Assembly: GCA_963575745.1 (NCBI GenBank) | Contig: CAUYUJ010014193.1 | Coordinates: 149,841 to 213,840, forward strand | Direction: 5' to 3' | From: Prorocentrum cordatum | Lineage: Eukaryota; Sar; Dinophyceae; Prorocentrales; Prorocentraceae | DNA length: 64,000 nucleotides | Part shown: positions 21,100-32,708 of the stretch, one piece after another | How positions within the stretch are numbered: position 1 is the stretch's first letter | Layout: every line of letters starts with the position of its first letter | Made by a program: the position numbers and the translations under genes | Notes under the pieces: generated by a model | Database searches by the model: none | What the model saw: the letters and a program-made list of their open reading frames with translations, nothing else | Told to the model about the DNA's origin: nothing

Positions 21100-21198
21100 C
21101 TCACGAGGACGAGGACGAGGACGAGGACCACGACGACGACGACGACGACCAACGACGACGACGACGACGACGGCGACGACGACGACCACGACAACGAC

Positions 21199-21232
<34 letters not shown>

Positions 21233-21450
21233 CGACGACAACGACAACAACGACCGACGACGACGACGACCGCACGACGACGACGACGACGACAACGACC
21301 GACGACGACGACGAAAACGACAATGATCGACGAGGACGACGACGACGACGACAACGATAACGATACCGACGACGACGCCGACTACAGCGACGGCGACGGC
21401 GACGACGACAACGAGGTGGACAACGATCATACGGACGACGGCGACGTGGA
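21100..21450. repeat. (GAC)n / (CGA)n microsatellite block
   Basis: A long imperfect GAC array with AAC and GACC interruptions. No gene. Confidence 0.9.
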
Positions 21451-21510
21451 CAATTGTCCAAAAGAGGACATGGACGACGGCGACGACGAATACAACGGCA
21501 GCTCGGCTAC

Positions 21511-21660
21511 GCGCAAGAGTGGCGAAAGTCACCTCTTGTGCGCAACCTGCCGATCCTTGCATGCGATGCGGCAGTTGCGGCCCGCGCGCCTGGGCTTGCA
21601 GCCGCCCTCCTGAAATCCGGGCACCAGAGGTCACTCCAGCAGCGGGTCACTCCTTGCGCG
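21511..21660. mobile_element. Foldback element R3, copy 2
   Basis: Left arm 21511-21542 (GCGCAAGAGTGGCGAAAGTC...TTGTGCG) pairs with right arm 21621-21660 (GCACCAGAGGTCACTCCAGC...GTCACTCCTTGCGCG). The right arm again has two GGTCACTCC motifs, as in copy 1. Confidence 0.6.
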
Positions 21661-22365
21661 TATCAGGCCGAGCGCAAGAGGGGGGGTAGTAAAGGAGGGA
21701 CATAGAGCATAGAGTCCGCTCACGCAGCCGATTTCCCCGGCATCTCCCTGCGCAGGAGGCGCGAGTGATGCGCCTGGCGCCGAGGCCGAAGCCAACTGCT
21801 TGCAACAGATTTCGCCCCCCCGCACCCCCCTTCTCTCTCAGCCCCCCATCGTCACCGTGTAAGCATTTGTAGGGCATCCCGCCGCAAGTGTGCGATGTAT
21901 AGGATTGCTGCCGCTGCGCCGTCAGTGCGCGGGTGCTTCTCACTCAAATGTGGTCTGAAACTTCTGATTATTCTGATTCGTATTGAAAATATTCATTTGC
22001 CCGTCCTGGGAAGCTGAAAGATACGGACACCGCTGCGTACTACCCGGACCTCACCCGAGGTGCATTCTGGCCAGAATTCCGAAGCTTATCAAGCCGGGGC
22101 GGCCAGGGCCTCCCAGGAGGCACAAAAAAGGCGACAACGAGGCAAGGGTAGCGGGTAGAGGTGCCGGTACCGATACCCGACCCTCTTCTGATACAAGTAT
22201 CCTTGTCATGACTCTGAGTGCGCTTCTTCCTATTATTACACTCGTATTTCTCTTCGTCCGAATCTGTATAAAGAAAATCCTGCAGGCCTCGCGTTGCAAC
22301 TTAATGATACCGGAGAAAAACTCCAATCCGATGTTTTTAATATTCCAATTGCTCCCCTTGTAATC

Positions 22366-22720
22366 GGGCTATAGGGTGGGCTATAGGGCTATAGGGCTAT
22401 AGGGCTATCGGGCTATAGGGCTATAGGGCTATCTGGCTATAGGGCTATAGGGCTATAGGACTGTGACCTATAGGGCCATAGGACTATAGGGCTATGGGGC
22501 TATAGATCTATATGGGCTATGGGGCTATAGGGCTATAGGGATATAAGGCTATTAGGGCTATAGGGATATAAGGCTATAGGGCTACAGGGCTATAGGGCTA
22601 TACGGCTATAGGGCTACTGGGCTATAGGGCTACTGAGCCGATTTACGTCGGATCCACGTCGGATTTACGTCGGATTTACGTCGGGTTCACGTCGGATTAC
22701 GTCGAATTTATGTCGGACTG
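22366..22720 (+). repeat. TATAGGGC minisatellite followed by TTACGTCGGA repeat
   Basis: 22366-22635 is about 30 copies of a GGGCTATA(GG) unit with scattered variants. 22638-22720 switches to six copies of a 12-13 bp 'ATTTACGTCGG' unit. Confidence 0.9.
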
Positions 22721-23825
22721 GCGCCGGAGCATCGTCGCGCAAACGTCGACCCATAGCTTACGGACCTGACGTGTGAACTAGACAATACTACTATTACGCG
22801 CCGCGCGAAGTCTCCAGGATGTTCCTCATAATGATCTTACTCCTTCCCCTCTCGTGTGACCCGAGGTGTGGCCGGGCGGCGACGTCGCCTGGCTCCCCAG
22901 CCGCCGCTTCGCCCGCGGGGCCGCCGCCGCCGGGCTCTGCGGCCGCACCCTCGCTCTCCGCGCCGTGCGCCGCGCCGCGCGGGCTGGCGGCCTCCTCCTC
23001 CTCCTCTTCCTCCTCCTCGGGGATTTTAGGAGGCAGTTTTTTTTTGTTTTGACGTTGTTTCCCAGCGCACGATATTCGTTTTGTCTTTGTTTCCCATCGC
23101 AAGATGACACCACAGATGAAAGAAAAAGATGTGTCTCAAATGCAACCTCTTTGTTTCACCATACCGAGCACACCATGCCCCTGGACCCCTTTCAAAGCAG
23201 GGATCAACAGAGCACAGATTTTAGGAGGCAACTACTGGGAGGTCTTCGTCGGAAGAATCCGAACGAAAGTTGAGCCCCATTGGGGGGCTGCTACGCCAGA
23301 TTGTGCCGCGAGCTAAGCGGGATTAAGCCGGATAAAGCTGGGACAGCCGCACAATCCGGGATCAAGTCGGATTAAGCCGGACTTCGGACCAGGGCAAAGT
23401 CCGAATTTGACCTCGCAGGAGCTGCATCCGAAGGGATTCGAATGAGGGACAGGAACTTTTGCGCAGCGCGTCGCGGCGGCGGTCCTGGCGACACGCTATG
23501 CCATGCAAGCGGACAGCGTGCCGCTCCGGTCTGCGGGGTAAGCGGTAAGCGGCTTCGAAAGGTTCGGTACGTTGACGCTCGAGGTCCGGGACGCGACTGG
23601 CGTGCCACACCGAGGCGTGGTAGGCCAGAACCGGCGTCGCGACACTTGGATCCAGCGTTCCTGACCGTACGTCAGGACAGCCCCCAGGCGTTGGCATCTC
23701 GGGCGGGTGATGGGGGGTGACCCAAATAGGGGTGATCCCTCTCTTGAGCCCATCTTGGGGCCGTTTTCAGGGCCTCTGACGCCGTCTTGGGCGCCCCTGT
23801 GGCCGTCATGGAGCCATATGAGGCC
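22721..23825. other. No convincing gene
   Basis: A TCCTCC-rich patch lies at 22990-23025. A repeated 'GGGAT(T/C)AAG(C/T)CGGATTAAGCCGGA' motif lies at 23318-23385. Other frames are not protein-like. Confidence 0.35.
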
Positions 23826-23829
23826 GTCC

Positions 23830-24870
23830 CTGGGAGGCTCCTGGGTCAGATACAGTTCCTAAGTCCCTGGAAGGGTCCTGGATCCCTAGAGTCCTGGGGG
23901 TCGTAGTTCAGTCGAAGGGCGCCCCTTTCCTTTAATCCCTCCAAAATGCTCCAGGACGGGTCAGGAGTGCCCGAAAAGGCCCCCAAGACGATCTAAGAGG
24001 GCCCCGAATCGCCGAACGATCTGTCCAAGACGCCTTGGCGGCCTCCAGACGGCCCATGGGGCATGCAAGACGCCTCAAGAGGCCTCCATGAGCACTCCCA
24101 AGAAACCTCTAAGAGGAACACATCGCAAATTCCCTGTAAGTTTTTGAAAGATTCTGGCGGTCTCGCCTTTTCCGCTTCCCGACGCTCCAAGACGACCCAA
24201 GAGGCCCCCAAGATCGCCACAAGACGGCCCAAAGTCCTCCAAGAGGATCCCAAAATGGCCCAAGAGGGCCCCAAGACGGCCCGAGACAACTCCAAGACAG
24301 GCCAAGAGGCACCCAAGTCGGCTCCAAGAGGGTGCCCAGACAGGAGGCCCGAACGGACATCTCAAGCCCTCGCCTCCGAGAAGCGCTCAGGACGCCCCAA
24401 GAGCCCTCCAAGACGCCCCAAAGAAGCCACCAGGAAGCCCTTGGAGACCCCGGAGAGGCACCCAAGAGGCCCCCCAAGAGTGTTCCAAAGCGCCCCCAAA
24501 TCGCCCACCAGAGGCCCCCGAAAGTACTCCGAAGAGACCCCGACAAGCATCCTTAGAACTCTGACCCACGTGAGCGTCGTCGTCGTCGTCGCCGCCTTTT
24601 GCACCCCCGGTGCTCCGCAACCTTACCTCGACCTCTCCCTCCCCCTCCTCCTCCTCCTCCTCCTCCTCCTCCTCCTCCTCCTCCTCCTCCTGCTCCACCA
24701 CCGACACAGTCGCAAGCTGGAACTCCTGGAACTCTTCCTGATCCACCGCGTCCTCCGCGTCCTCCTCATCCTCCTGCTCCTCCTCCTCCTCCTCCTCCTC
24801 CTCCTCCTCCTCCTCCTCGTCCTCGTCGTCGTCTTAATGGTCGGCGGCACCGGCCGCAAGGCCTTCACAT
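23830..24870 (+). repeat. Dispersed repeat R5, copy 2, with microsatellites and R4 end
   Basis: Counterpart of 18340-19165. CCAAGA-type periodic sequence runs to about 24590, then (CTC)n arrays at 24640-24690 and 24765-24830, then GTCGGCGGCACCGGCC at about 24841. The R4 tail continues as 'CTCTCGAGGCACTCGTCTGG' and 'GGGCCTCGGGCGC'. Confidence 0.6.
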
Positions 24871-26764
24871 CATGTTTGCCTCTCGAGGCACTCGTCTGGG
24901 GCCTCGGGCGCTCAGTGAAGCCTGCCCCGGGCCGTCCCGGCGCCTTCTTGGGGTATCCAGGGAGCCTCGCGGGGCTGTCTTGGAGGTTTCGCGACCCTGC
25001 GGGCATCATGGAGCCCTGTTAGGCCGTCCCGGGGCCCTCCTGGGAGCCTCTTGGCCCGTCTTGAAATGGTGTTGGAAAACTCTTTGGCCGACGTGGAATG
25101 TCGGAATCTCGAACAGTAGAGGGCACCACAAACATAAAAACACCAAAGGGCGATCAACAACTGTGGCCTCTCGGGGCGCTTGTCTAGGGCCTCGGGCGCC
25201 CACTGCAGCCTGCCTGGGGCCGTCCCGGGGCCGTCATGAGACCTCTGGGGAGCTTCTTAACGCGAAAGGCTCGAAATTTCGGTTCCTGCTTCCCCTCTGG
25301 AAGCAATCTTGAGGCCGTCTGTAAGGTTAGGTCGGGCATGTCCCCCTACAGGCGGACTTCTGGACGAAAAAATAGCCTGGCGAGAGACCCAACCATGCGC
25401 AATTGTGAATACCGCAATTGTGAATAGATTCTTCGGTGGCGCTCCCTATGGGGTCACGAGCCGTATGAGGGGCGTGCCGAATTGCGCAATAGGGTGCACA
25501 ACGCGAACGAAAACGATAGGTCTGAATATGAAAGCTTGGGCGCGTGCGAGTCTAAGCGCGAGTGAATCTGATTATGAGTGAATACGCGCGCGATTGATTC
25601 GATCTGCATGACTGCGAGTATGGGGTCGCCTAGTGTAAATGCATGCGACTGCGAATGATGGTTTGGGTCTGCCTGACTCTGAGAACACGCGACACTGCGC
25701 ATAGTTTCCGCAAGGAGTTTTCCTGGGAACCCCGACAACAGCGCCCGCGCGCCGCGACGCCCATGTCGGCGCGCCCCACACGAGGATCGCGCCCGCTCCC
25801 CCCCCCCTCTCTTCCTTCCTACTCGCCCGCGCGCTCCAAAGTTCAAGGCTGCGGGCGCCGCGCAACGCGGGGCCCCCGAGACGCGCGCAGGTCGCCACGA
25901 AAAGGGTCGCAGTGACGCGCGCAGTTCGTCCGCTACGCGGATCGCAGGCTAACCGATGGCGCGCGCGGCTCTGGCCGCCGGGCGGAGCGACGAGGGGCGA
26001 GCGAGGCGCTGGGCAGAGCGCAGCGCGGAGTTCGCGCGACGCGCGCTGGTCGCGCCGAGAGGATCTCAGCGACGCGCGCGGCTCGTCCGCGACGCGAGGC
26101 CAAACGGTCGGGCAGCCAAGAGAGGGCCCCGCTGGGGCGGGCCGCTTCTCAGGTTTGCCCTCGCGGATAAACTCAGTGAAACCGAGCACCGCGGCGAGGG
26201 CCGTGGCTTCCCTCCTGCACCGCCTCGCGCGCGCCGCAAGCTGCTCCAGCTGCTTCCGCAAGCCCGCCGGCGGCCCAGCCAGGAAGAACTCGATGCGCGG
26301 CGCCCGCATGAGCAGGAGGTCCTCGTGGCGCGCGGCGCGCGAGAGGAGCGCGTAGGAGCTCCAGCCACCAAGGCAACCAGTCGTCGTCCTCCTTCTTGCC
26401 GTTCCCGACCTCGTGGCGGCCGCAGTCCAGGATCACGCCTGGGCGACGCCGGCCGAGGGAGCGGTGCGCCGGGCAGCCGACGGCCCAGGGCGAGAGTCCA
26501 CAGGACCGAGGTCTGGCTGCGGACTGCTCGCTCCATGGAAATCTGGCCGTCCCCGGAGCGCCCTTCCCTCGCCCCGTCGCCTTCTCGCATGGAGCGCCCC
26601 CAGCACGCCGCCGCGGCGATTGCCCTGCCGCGCGAGAACGGGAAGCCGGTCCGGGTGACCTTGGAGGTGCGGAAGGTGAACGGCTCCGACGTACGGGGCT
26701 CGATGAACACCAGCGGGTCCGCGAGGTCCCCCGTGAGGCTGTCGTCGTGGCGCTTCAGGTCGTC

Positions 26765-27474
26765 CACGAAACGTGTGACGGGTGTGCCGAATTGGGTGTG
26801 CGGGGCGCGTGCGGGCGGCGGCACTGGAGCCTTCGGTGCAGCTCCCTCTGGGGCCGCGAAACGTGTGAGGGGTGTGCCGAATTGGGTGTGCGGGACGCAT
26901 GCGGGCGGCGGCGTTGGAGCCTTCGGTGGCCGAATTGGGTGCGGGACGCATGCGGGCGGCGGCACTGGAGCCTTCGGTGGAGCTCCCTATGGGGCCACGA
27001 AATGTGTGAGGGGGGTGCCGAATTGGGTGTGCGGGACGCATGCGGCCGGCGGCATTGGGGCCTTCGGTGGAGCTCCCTTTGGGGCCACGAAGCGTGTGAG
27101 CGGTGTGCCGAAGTGGGTGTGCGGGACGCATGCGGCCGGCGGCACTGTGGCCTTCGGTGGAGTCCCCTATGGGGCCGCGAGACGTGTGAGGGGTGTGCCG
27201 AAGTGGGTGTGCGGAGCGCATGCGGGCGGCGGCACTGGGGCCTTCGGTGGAGCTCCCTATGGGGCCGCGAAACATTTGAGGGGTGTGCCGGATTGGGCGT
27301 GCGGGACGCATGCGGCCGGCGGCACTGGGGCCTCAGGTGGAGCTCGCTATGGGGCCACGAATCGTGTGAGGGGTGTGCCGAAGTGGGTGTGCGGAACGCA
27401 TGCGGCCGGCGGCACTGGGGCCTTCGGTGGAGCTCCCCATGGGGCCATGAAACGTGTGAGGGGTGTGCCGAAGC

Positions 27475-27475
<1 letters not shown>
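26765..27475 (+). repeat. About 90-bp satellite, ~8 units
   Basis: The unit contains 'CGAAACGTGTGAGGGGTGTGCCGAATTGGGTGTGCGGGACGCATGCGGGCGGCGGCACTGGAGCCTTCGGTGGAGCTCCCTATGGGGCCA'-like phases (short excerpts: GTGTGAGGGGTGTGCCGAA; GGAGCTCCCTATGGGGCC). One unit is truncated at 26921-26940. Because 90 is divisible by three, one frame stays open across the array (25956-28013). That frame is an artefact of repeat length, not evidence of a gene. Confidence 0.85.
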
Positions 27476-27852
<377 letters not shown>

Positions 27853-28219
27853 TGGGAGGGAGGAGGGGGAGGAGGAGGGAGGACGCGGGGCGCTGTCTCT
27901 TCGAAACGAGGACCCAACACCACAGGATGGTTGGGAAATGCCCAAGAAATGTTGCAACGCGTTCAAAAATCCACAGACTATGTTTGGACTATGTTTTGAT
28001 ATTCCTCCTGTAGAAGGACAGGCCCGACTGAACTGTAAGGCCTCGTGGGCCGTCTTGGACGCCCCTGGGGCCGTCATGGAGCCATGTCAGGCCGTCCCCG
28101 GGGGCCTCCTGCGAAGACCTCGTGGCCCGTCCTGAAGCGGTGTTCGAGGCCTCATGGGCCGTCGTGGATGGTCGGTAACTTGAAAGATAGAGGACCCAAA
28201 CACATGCTGGAAACGAAAT

Positions 28220-28445
28220 AATGACAATCAAAGATTTGCGCCTCTCGGGGCACTCGTCTGGGGGGAGTCATCGTCCTCCTTCTTCTTCTTCTCCTCCTTC
28301 TCCTCCTCCTCTTCCTCCTCCTCCCACTCCGTCGTCGATGTCTTTCAGGGTCGGCGGCACCGGCCGTCGGGCCTTCACAATCAAAGATTTGCGCCTCTCG
28401 GGGCACTGGTCCGGGGCCTCGGGCGCCCACTGACGCCTGCCCGGG
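28220..28445 (+). repeat. R4 repeat, two nested copies around a microsatellite
   Basis: CAATCAAAGATTTGCGCCTCTCGGGGCACT occurs at 28222 and again at 28379 (shown as two short halves: CAATCAAAGATTTGCG, CCTCTCGGGGCACT). A CTC array and GTCGGCGGCACCGGCC lie between them. Related pieces are at 24841, 25160 and 19124. Confidence 0.65.
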
Positions 28446-28735
28446 GCAGTCCTGGCGCAGCCTGGGGGCCTTCGGAGGCCGTCCAAAAACCATCTGCGGC
28501 GGTCTCGGACTGTGCTGGACCGGTCCAGTAACAGTTTTTTGGGGGGCCACTTTGGGGGCCACAGGGGAGCCCCTGGATCCCACGGAGACCCCATGCCAAC
28601 CCGTGGCTGTGGTTCCGGGCCCGCCGCCCCCGGCCTACTCCGATATACGTATAAATACACCACAATATACATATATACACACAGACAAACACTTACACCT
28701 ATATCTATATAGATATATGCATATAAACAGATATT

Positions 28736-28990
28736 TATACACATACATACATACATACATACATACATACATACATACATACATACATACATACATACAT
28801 ACATACATTACATTACATGCATTACATTACATTACATTGCATTGCATTACATTACGTTGCATTACATTACATTGCATTACATTGCGTTACATTGCATTAC
28901 ATTACATTACATTACAGTACATTACATTACACTACATTTCATTACATTACATCACATACATACATACATGCATATATGCATACATACATA
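28736..28990 (+). repeat. (ACAT)n followed by (ATTAC)n microsatellites
   Basis: ACAT array at 28740-28805, then an ATTAC/ATTGC pentanucleotide array to about 28955, then ACAT again to 28990. Confidence 0.95.
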
Positions 28991-29242
28991 CATAACCCAG
29001 CCGTCCAACGTGTCTCGGCAAAAACGCCGTCTGGCGGAACTAAGCCGGAGAGAGATAACAGAGACAAGGCGAGGCTGAGCCTGAGAGGGCTAACATACAC
29101 GAGAGGGCTGACAGATGTTATGCTTGGTTCATCTTTTGACGGCGCTCGAGCAACGGGCGAGGTGCCTGGGTGGCTGACTGCCGCCATACAGCTCGACTGC
29201 CTCGCCTGAGGCTGGCCAACTATGCTTATATAAATATATAAA

Positions 29243-29282
29243 CTAGAACCACGTGCGCGCTTCGCGCGCGCTTAGGTTCTAG
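29243..29282. repeat. Palindrome R6 (CTAGAACC...GGTTCTAG), copy 1
   Basis: CTAGAACCACGTGCGCGCTT followed by CGCGCGCGCTTAGGTTCTAG. Outer 8-bp arms and inner GCGCGC-TTC-GCGCGC arms form a near-perfect hairpin. Related hairpins are at 29541-29573 and 61897-61932. Two of the three are close to CATCCATCC-type repeats. Confidence 0.7.
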
Positions 29283-29540
29283 CAAGCGCCAGCCCTTGTC
29301 AAAGTCACGGCTGCACGCATTAACAAGTTCACGGGTGCACGCATGTGCGTGGCCACGAATGGCCTCAGCTCTAGCGCAAGGCTTGCGCAACACAGTGAGT
29401 GCGTGCCGCGACTTGTTTTGGCGTTCATCCCAAAGCGTATTGTAAAGCCTTGATTCACTTAGATGGCCTCGGGCTTAGGGCCAGGTTGCGTGTTTATCTT
29501 GGAAGTGCTGGAAGCCTTGGACCTCTTCGGGCTGGAGAGG

Positions 29541-29573
29541 CCGTCGCGCGCTTCGCGCGCGCTTCGGTTCTGG
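29541..29573. repeat. Palindrome R6, copy 2
   Basis: CGCGCGCTTCGCGCGCGCTT core followed by CGGTTCTGG. The left outer arm has decayed (CCGT). It lies 260 bp from copy 1, same orientation. Confidence 0.55.
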
Positions 29574-29889
29574 TCCGTTTCAGCTTTGTCCCACAAACGT
29601 ACATGCACACATCCATATACCCGTCCGTTCTTACACCAATCCAGCCGTACGTGAATCCATACATCCCGTCATCTCGAGTTGATGAATATCTTCATCCAGA
29701 TACCTTCATCCAAGCAGCCGAGAAAACACACATGACACACCTGTTAAATTATGTATCCAGGCATCAATCATTTCATGCCTCCTCACAAGCATCCATGCAC
29801 CACAAACCCATCCAGGCGTCCATACATGTATGCATTGCATAATTCGTATATCTAAGCTGCCCGTAGGCCTATCTAAGCTGCCTTCAAAA

Positions 29890-30185
29890 AACCTTAGGCC
29901 CCCAATAGACACGAAGGTCGCCCTATCCGCCCATTGCGGCACCCCCTCACGCAGATCGCGCTCCACAGGGAGCACCACCCACAGCTCCAGAGACAAGGTT
30001 CGCACAGCATGCTCCCGCCCATCTCGGGACGCCCTTCAAGCGAACCGTGCACGGGAAAAAGCTCCACCTACGGCACCAATGGTCAATTTCGCACGGCGAC
30101 CCCCCGCCCATTTCGGCACATGCCTCATACGGGTCGTACCCCAAAGGGAGCTCCACCTGCAGCGTCAGCGCCCTTCGCACGGCTC
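29890..30185 (-). repeat. Diverged inverted units of the ~90-bp satellite
   Basis: Read on the minus strand, 30085-30170 contains GGAGCTCCCTTTGGGG, CGTATGAGGCATGTGCCGAA and ATGGGCGGGG, and 29925-29990 contains a second diverged unit. They resemble the unit at 26765-27475 and the single unit at 25433-25500. No gene. Confidence 0.5.
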
Positions 30186-30239
30186 ATGGTTTGCTTATCT
30201 ACTGGCCTCCGGCACTGGGGATGGATGACTTTTGGAGCC

Positions 30240-31440
30240 GTATTTGGCCGTTAAGGGGGCCTCTTGGGGGCTGAGGGTGATTGTTAGGGCCTCTGGGGCC
30301 GCTGTGGGACCGTTATGATGATTTGGAGAGCCGTTTTTGGCCGTTTCGGGGCCTTCTTGGGGCCCCGGTGGGGCCGCTCTGGCGCCCAGGGGGCCGCCCC
30401 CCCCCAGTCCACATAGCACTTTACGGATTTTTGTGCAGGGGACGTGTCACATACCGAGGTATCCGGGGCCCAGGCCCCGGGCTGGCACACCCTCCTCGAT
30501 TCCCCCCACCTGCGGCACCGGAAATCTGGACCCCCTCCAAGGCCTCCCGGGCCTCCTCCCAGCCGCTCAAGTCGTTTCCGAGGGGGCACAAATGAGCAAC
30601 CAGAGCGGCACAACAGGGCCCCAAGACGCCTCAAGATGGCTTCAAGACGGCCAGGAAGCTCCCAAGAGGCCCCCAAGACTCCCCGAGAAGGCTCCAAGGT
30701 ATTTCCCAAGAGGGCCCTGGATGGCCAAAATCCCACCAGCCCTCTGGGCGTAGGTGGTCTAGGGCGCTTTCTCTTCCCCTCTCTCTACCCCCGCGAGGTG
30801 TCAGAGGGCCCTGTCGGGCCCAAGATGGCTCCAAGAGTGCCTCAGAGAGCCCAAGAATATTTCAAAGATGGCTCAAGATAGTCCACGGTGGCTCAATATG
30901 TTTCCCAAGATGCTCCAAGAGGCCCCTAGACCGTTCAAAGACGGCTACAAGTTGCCACGGAGGCCCCCGAGAGGCCCAAATCCTTCAAAAACCAGGGAAG
31001 ATCAATGATTTGTGCCTTCGCGCCTTTTCGCTTTCGATGGCCTGCCGAGGCCTCGGACAGCTCCAAGAGAGCCCACGAGGGCCCCAAGAGAGGCCCAAGA
31101 GAGCCCCAAGATGGCCCCAAGAGCGCCCCAAGAGCGCTCCAAGAGTGGCCCAAGAGGCGATTTGGGCAACTTCGGAGGGGGGAAGCTAATGAAGGACCCC
31201 CCCTTCTTTGATCGATCTCCTCCAAGATGACCCCAAGCGCGCTCCCAACGCTCCCAAGAGCGCCTCAAGAGGGCCCCAAGAGGCGCCGGAGGCCTCAAGA
31301 GGCGCCCAAGAGGCCTCCAAGAGGCTCCCAAGAGGTCCCCAAGAGGCCCCAAAAGGCTCCCCGAGGCACCCAAGAATGCCCGAGAGTGTCACAAGAGCGC
31401 TCCAAGAGGGACCCTTCCCCGTATTGCCCGCTTTCCTGAT
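30240..31440. repeat. Dispersed repeat R5-type sequence, two orientations
   Basis: 30240-30400 has GGGGCCTCTTGG-type periodicity, and 30595-31400 has the complementary CCCCAAGAGG type. No coding frame is supported; the many Pro/Arg/Lys frames derive from the short period. Confidence 0.55.
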
Positions 31441-31494
31441 CGAGGCAACTCCTTTGGGCATCGTCTCTGGATGGGCTGGTGGGGTTGCGCAAAG

Positions 31495-31779
31495 AGTCGA
31501 AAACAAGCTGGTAAGCTTAGGTATGTGTTACGCTTTAAGCGTTGCCATATCCCAGGCTTTGGCTCATATCGCATGAGCAAGAGAGCAAGACGAAGCATGG
31601 GATCTGGAGTAAAGGATAGGATGGGCATCGTCAGTGGAAAAGGTATTTTCCGATCTCTGATGCAAGTCGTGCGCCTCGGTGAGGCACAATCACATATTTG
31701 GCCGGGCCCGGCTTGAGCCAGGCACGGCAGCGGTACATGCTCGATTTATACCTCGCCTTTAACCTTCTCCGTTTAAAGT
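31495..31779 (-). repeat. 3' LTR of the giant copia element
   Basis: 285 bp, identical to 47595-47879 except one A/G difference (CATCGTCAGTGG versus CATCGTCAATGG on the plus strand). Ends do not follow TG...CA; on the coding strand it begins ACTTTAAACG and ends TTTTCGACT. The boundaries are set by the target duplication and by the primer-binding site next to the other LTR. Confidence 0.92.
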
Positions 31780-31883
31780 CGGAGGGGGAGGAGACGAGCA
31801 GGCACCGCACTTCTACATTATGCGGAAAAACAGTGCTAAGCAGCAGCGGCTGCCTACAAGGAAAGGGCGCGCGAGTAGCCTCG
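31780..31883 (-). other. 3' untranslated region with hairpin copies
   Basis: Between the RNase H stop and the 3' LTR. The 31840-31940 neighbourhood carries three members of the hairpin family: 31871-31884 (GCGAG-TAGC-CTCGC), 31890-31903 (GCGAG-TTTC-CTCGC) and, within the ORF end, 31923-31936 (GCGGG-TTTC-CCCGC). The first two show a paired change from the common GCGGG/CCCGC stem. Confidence 0.6.
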
Positions 31884-32708
31884 CTACCGGCGAGTTTCCT
31901 CGCTATTAAAGCGCACCTGCCCGCGGGTTTCCCCGCTAGCTCGGGAGGCAGGGCCGTCCTGAGACGACCTGCCCGCCCTATACGGTGTATGTTTCTTCAG
32001 CTCGTGCTTGAAGGATTGCTGGCCGGCCATTACTTGTAGGAGCAACGCGCGGTCAATACTACCTTTGGTATGACCATCGGCAGTCATATCCCGCGTGTCA
32101 CACCATTGAACGCTTTCAACGATTCCGCGCTCCATCATCTGGCGGATCCAGCTAATGTGCCCAAGCAGAGTACATTCTGTGGGCTTCTTCAGATCTTTGC
32201 TAGACAAAGACTTGAAGACAGACTCGGCATCAATAGTCAGAGTGACTTTGATACATAGACCACCCATTTCCAATATGTTCTTTAACTGTGTGGGGGTCAA
32301 TGGTCCCGAGTGTAGCTCGTGGAGCGTTACAATGGTCGGGTAGCAGTCTTCCAAGTTGTGGGCTGCTGCCAGTGTTTCCGCAGAGTAGCTCGAACGCACC
32401 TGCAGTCGATGAGACTTGCAGTATGCGTCCACCAGGTGCACGACGGGTTTCCCCGCTTGCGTGTGGCCACGCCTCAGCAGGTTAGCCCCGCGGATACCAT
32501 AGCCTTTGACTTCGTCGTCTTCATCTCCGTTGAGACGACGATAGCCAGAATCGCTATGCAGGTCGACTTCTCCTGTTGGGGTCATAGCTTGATACACGAT
32601 CTTCTTCGGACCTGCCTGTAGTTTCTGGTAACCGCGTTTAGTCGTCGTACCTGGATGTTTGTCGGTTCCTGGATACGTTGTAGTGAGACAACATAGACCA
32701 TCAGCCAT
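31884..32708 (-). CDS. Copia RNase H domain (ORF6)
   Basis: C-terminal piece of the pol polyprotein, 274 codons. Visible RNase H features in order are the first acidic site DLHSDSGYRR, the SSYSAETLAA segment with the catalytic Glu, LTIDAESVFKS with the next Asp, and the copia-type end WCDTRDMTADGHTKGSIDR with its final Asp. The first ATG has no significance: the frame overlaps the RT frame at 32582-32708 in the -1 phase, so it is read as a continuation. It degrades the RNA strand of the hybrid during reverse transcription. The last roughly 40 residues are Arg/Ser-rich and probably not conserved. Confidence 0.85.
   Translation of the reverse strand: MADGLCCLTTTYPGTDKHPGTTTKRGYQKLQAGPKKIVYQAMTPTGEVDLHSDSGYRRLNGDEDDEVKGYGIRGANLLRRGHTQAGKPVVHLVDAYCKSHRLQVRSSYSAETLAAAHNLEDCYPTIVTLHELHSGPLTPTQLKNILEMGGLCIKVTLTIDAESVFKSLSSKDLKKPTECTLLGHISWIRQMMERGIVESVQWCDTRDMTADGHTKGSIDRALLLQVMAGQQSFKHELKKHTPYRAGRSSQDGPASRASGETRGQVRFNSEETRR

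Noticed and set aside
22366-22640. Telomeric repeat
   Set aside because: The unit is GGGCTATA(GG), not TTTAGGG or TTAGGG; it is an interstitial minisatellite.
31780-31800. Polypurine tract of the giant copia element
   Set aside because: On the coding strand this stretch is pyrimidine-rich (CTCCTCCCCCTCCG), the opposite of what plus-strand priming needs, so no polypurine tract is annotated.
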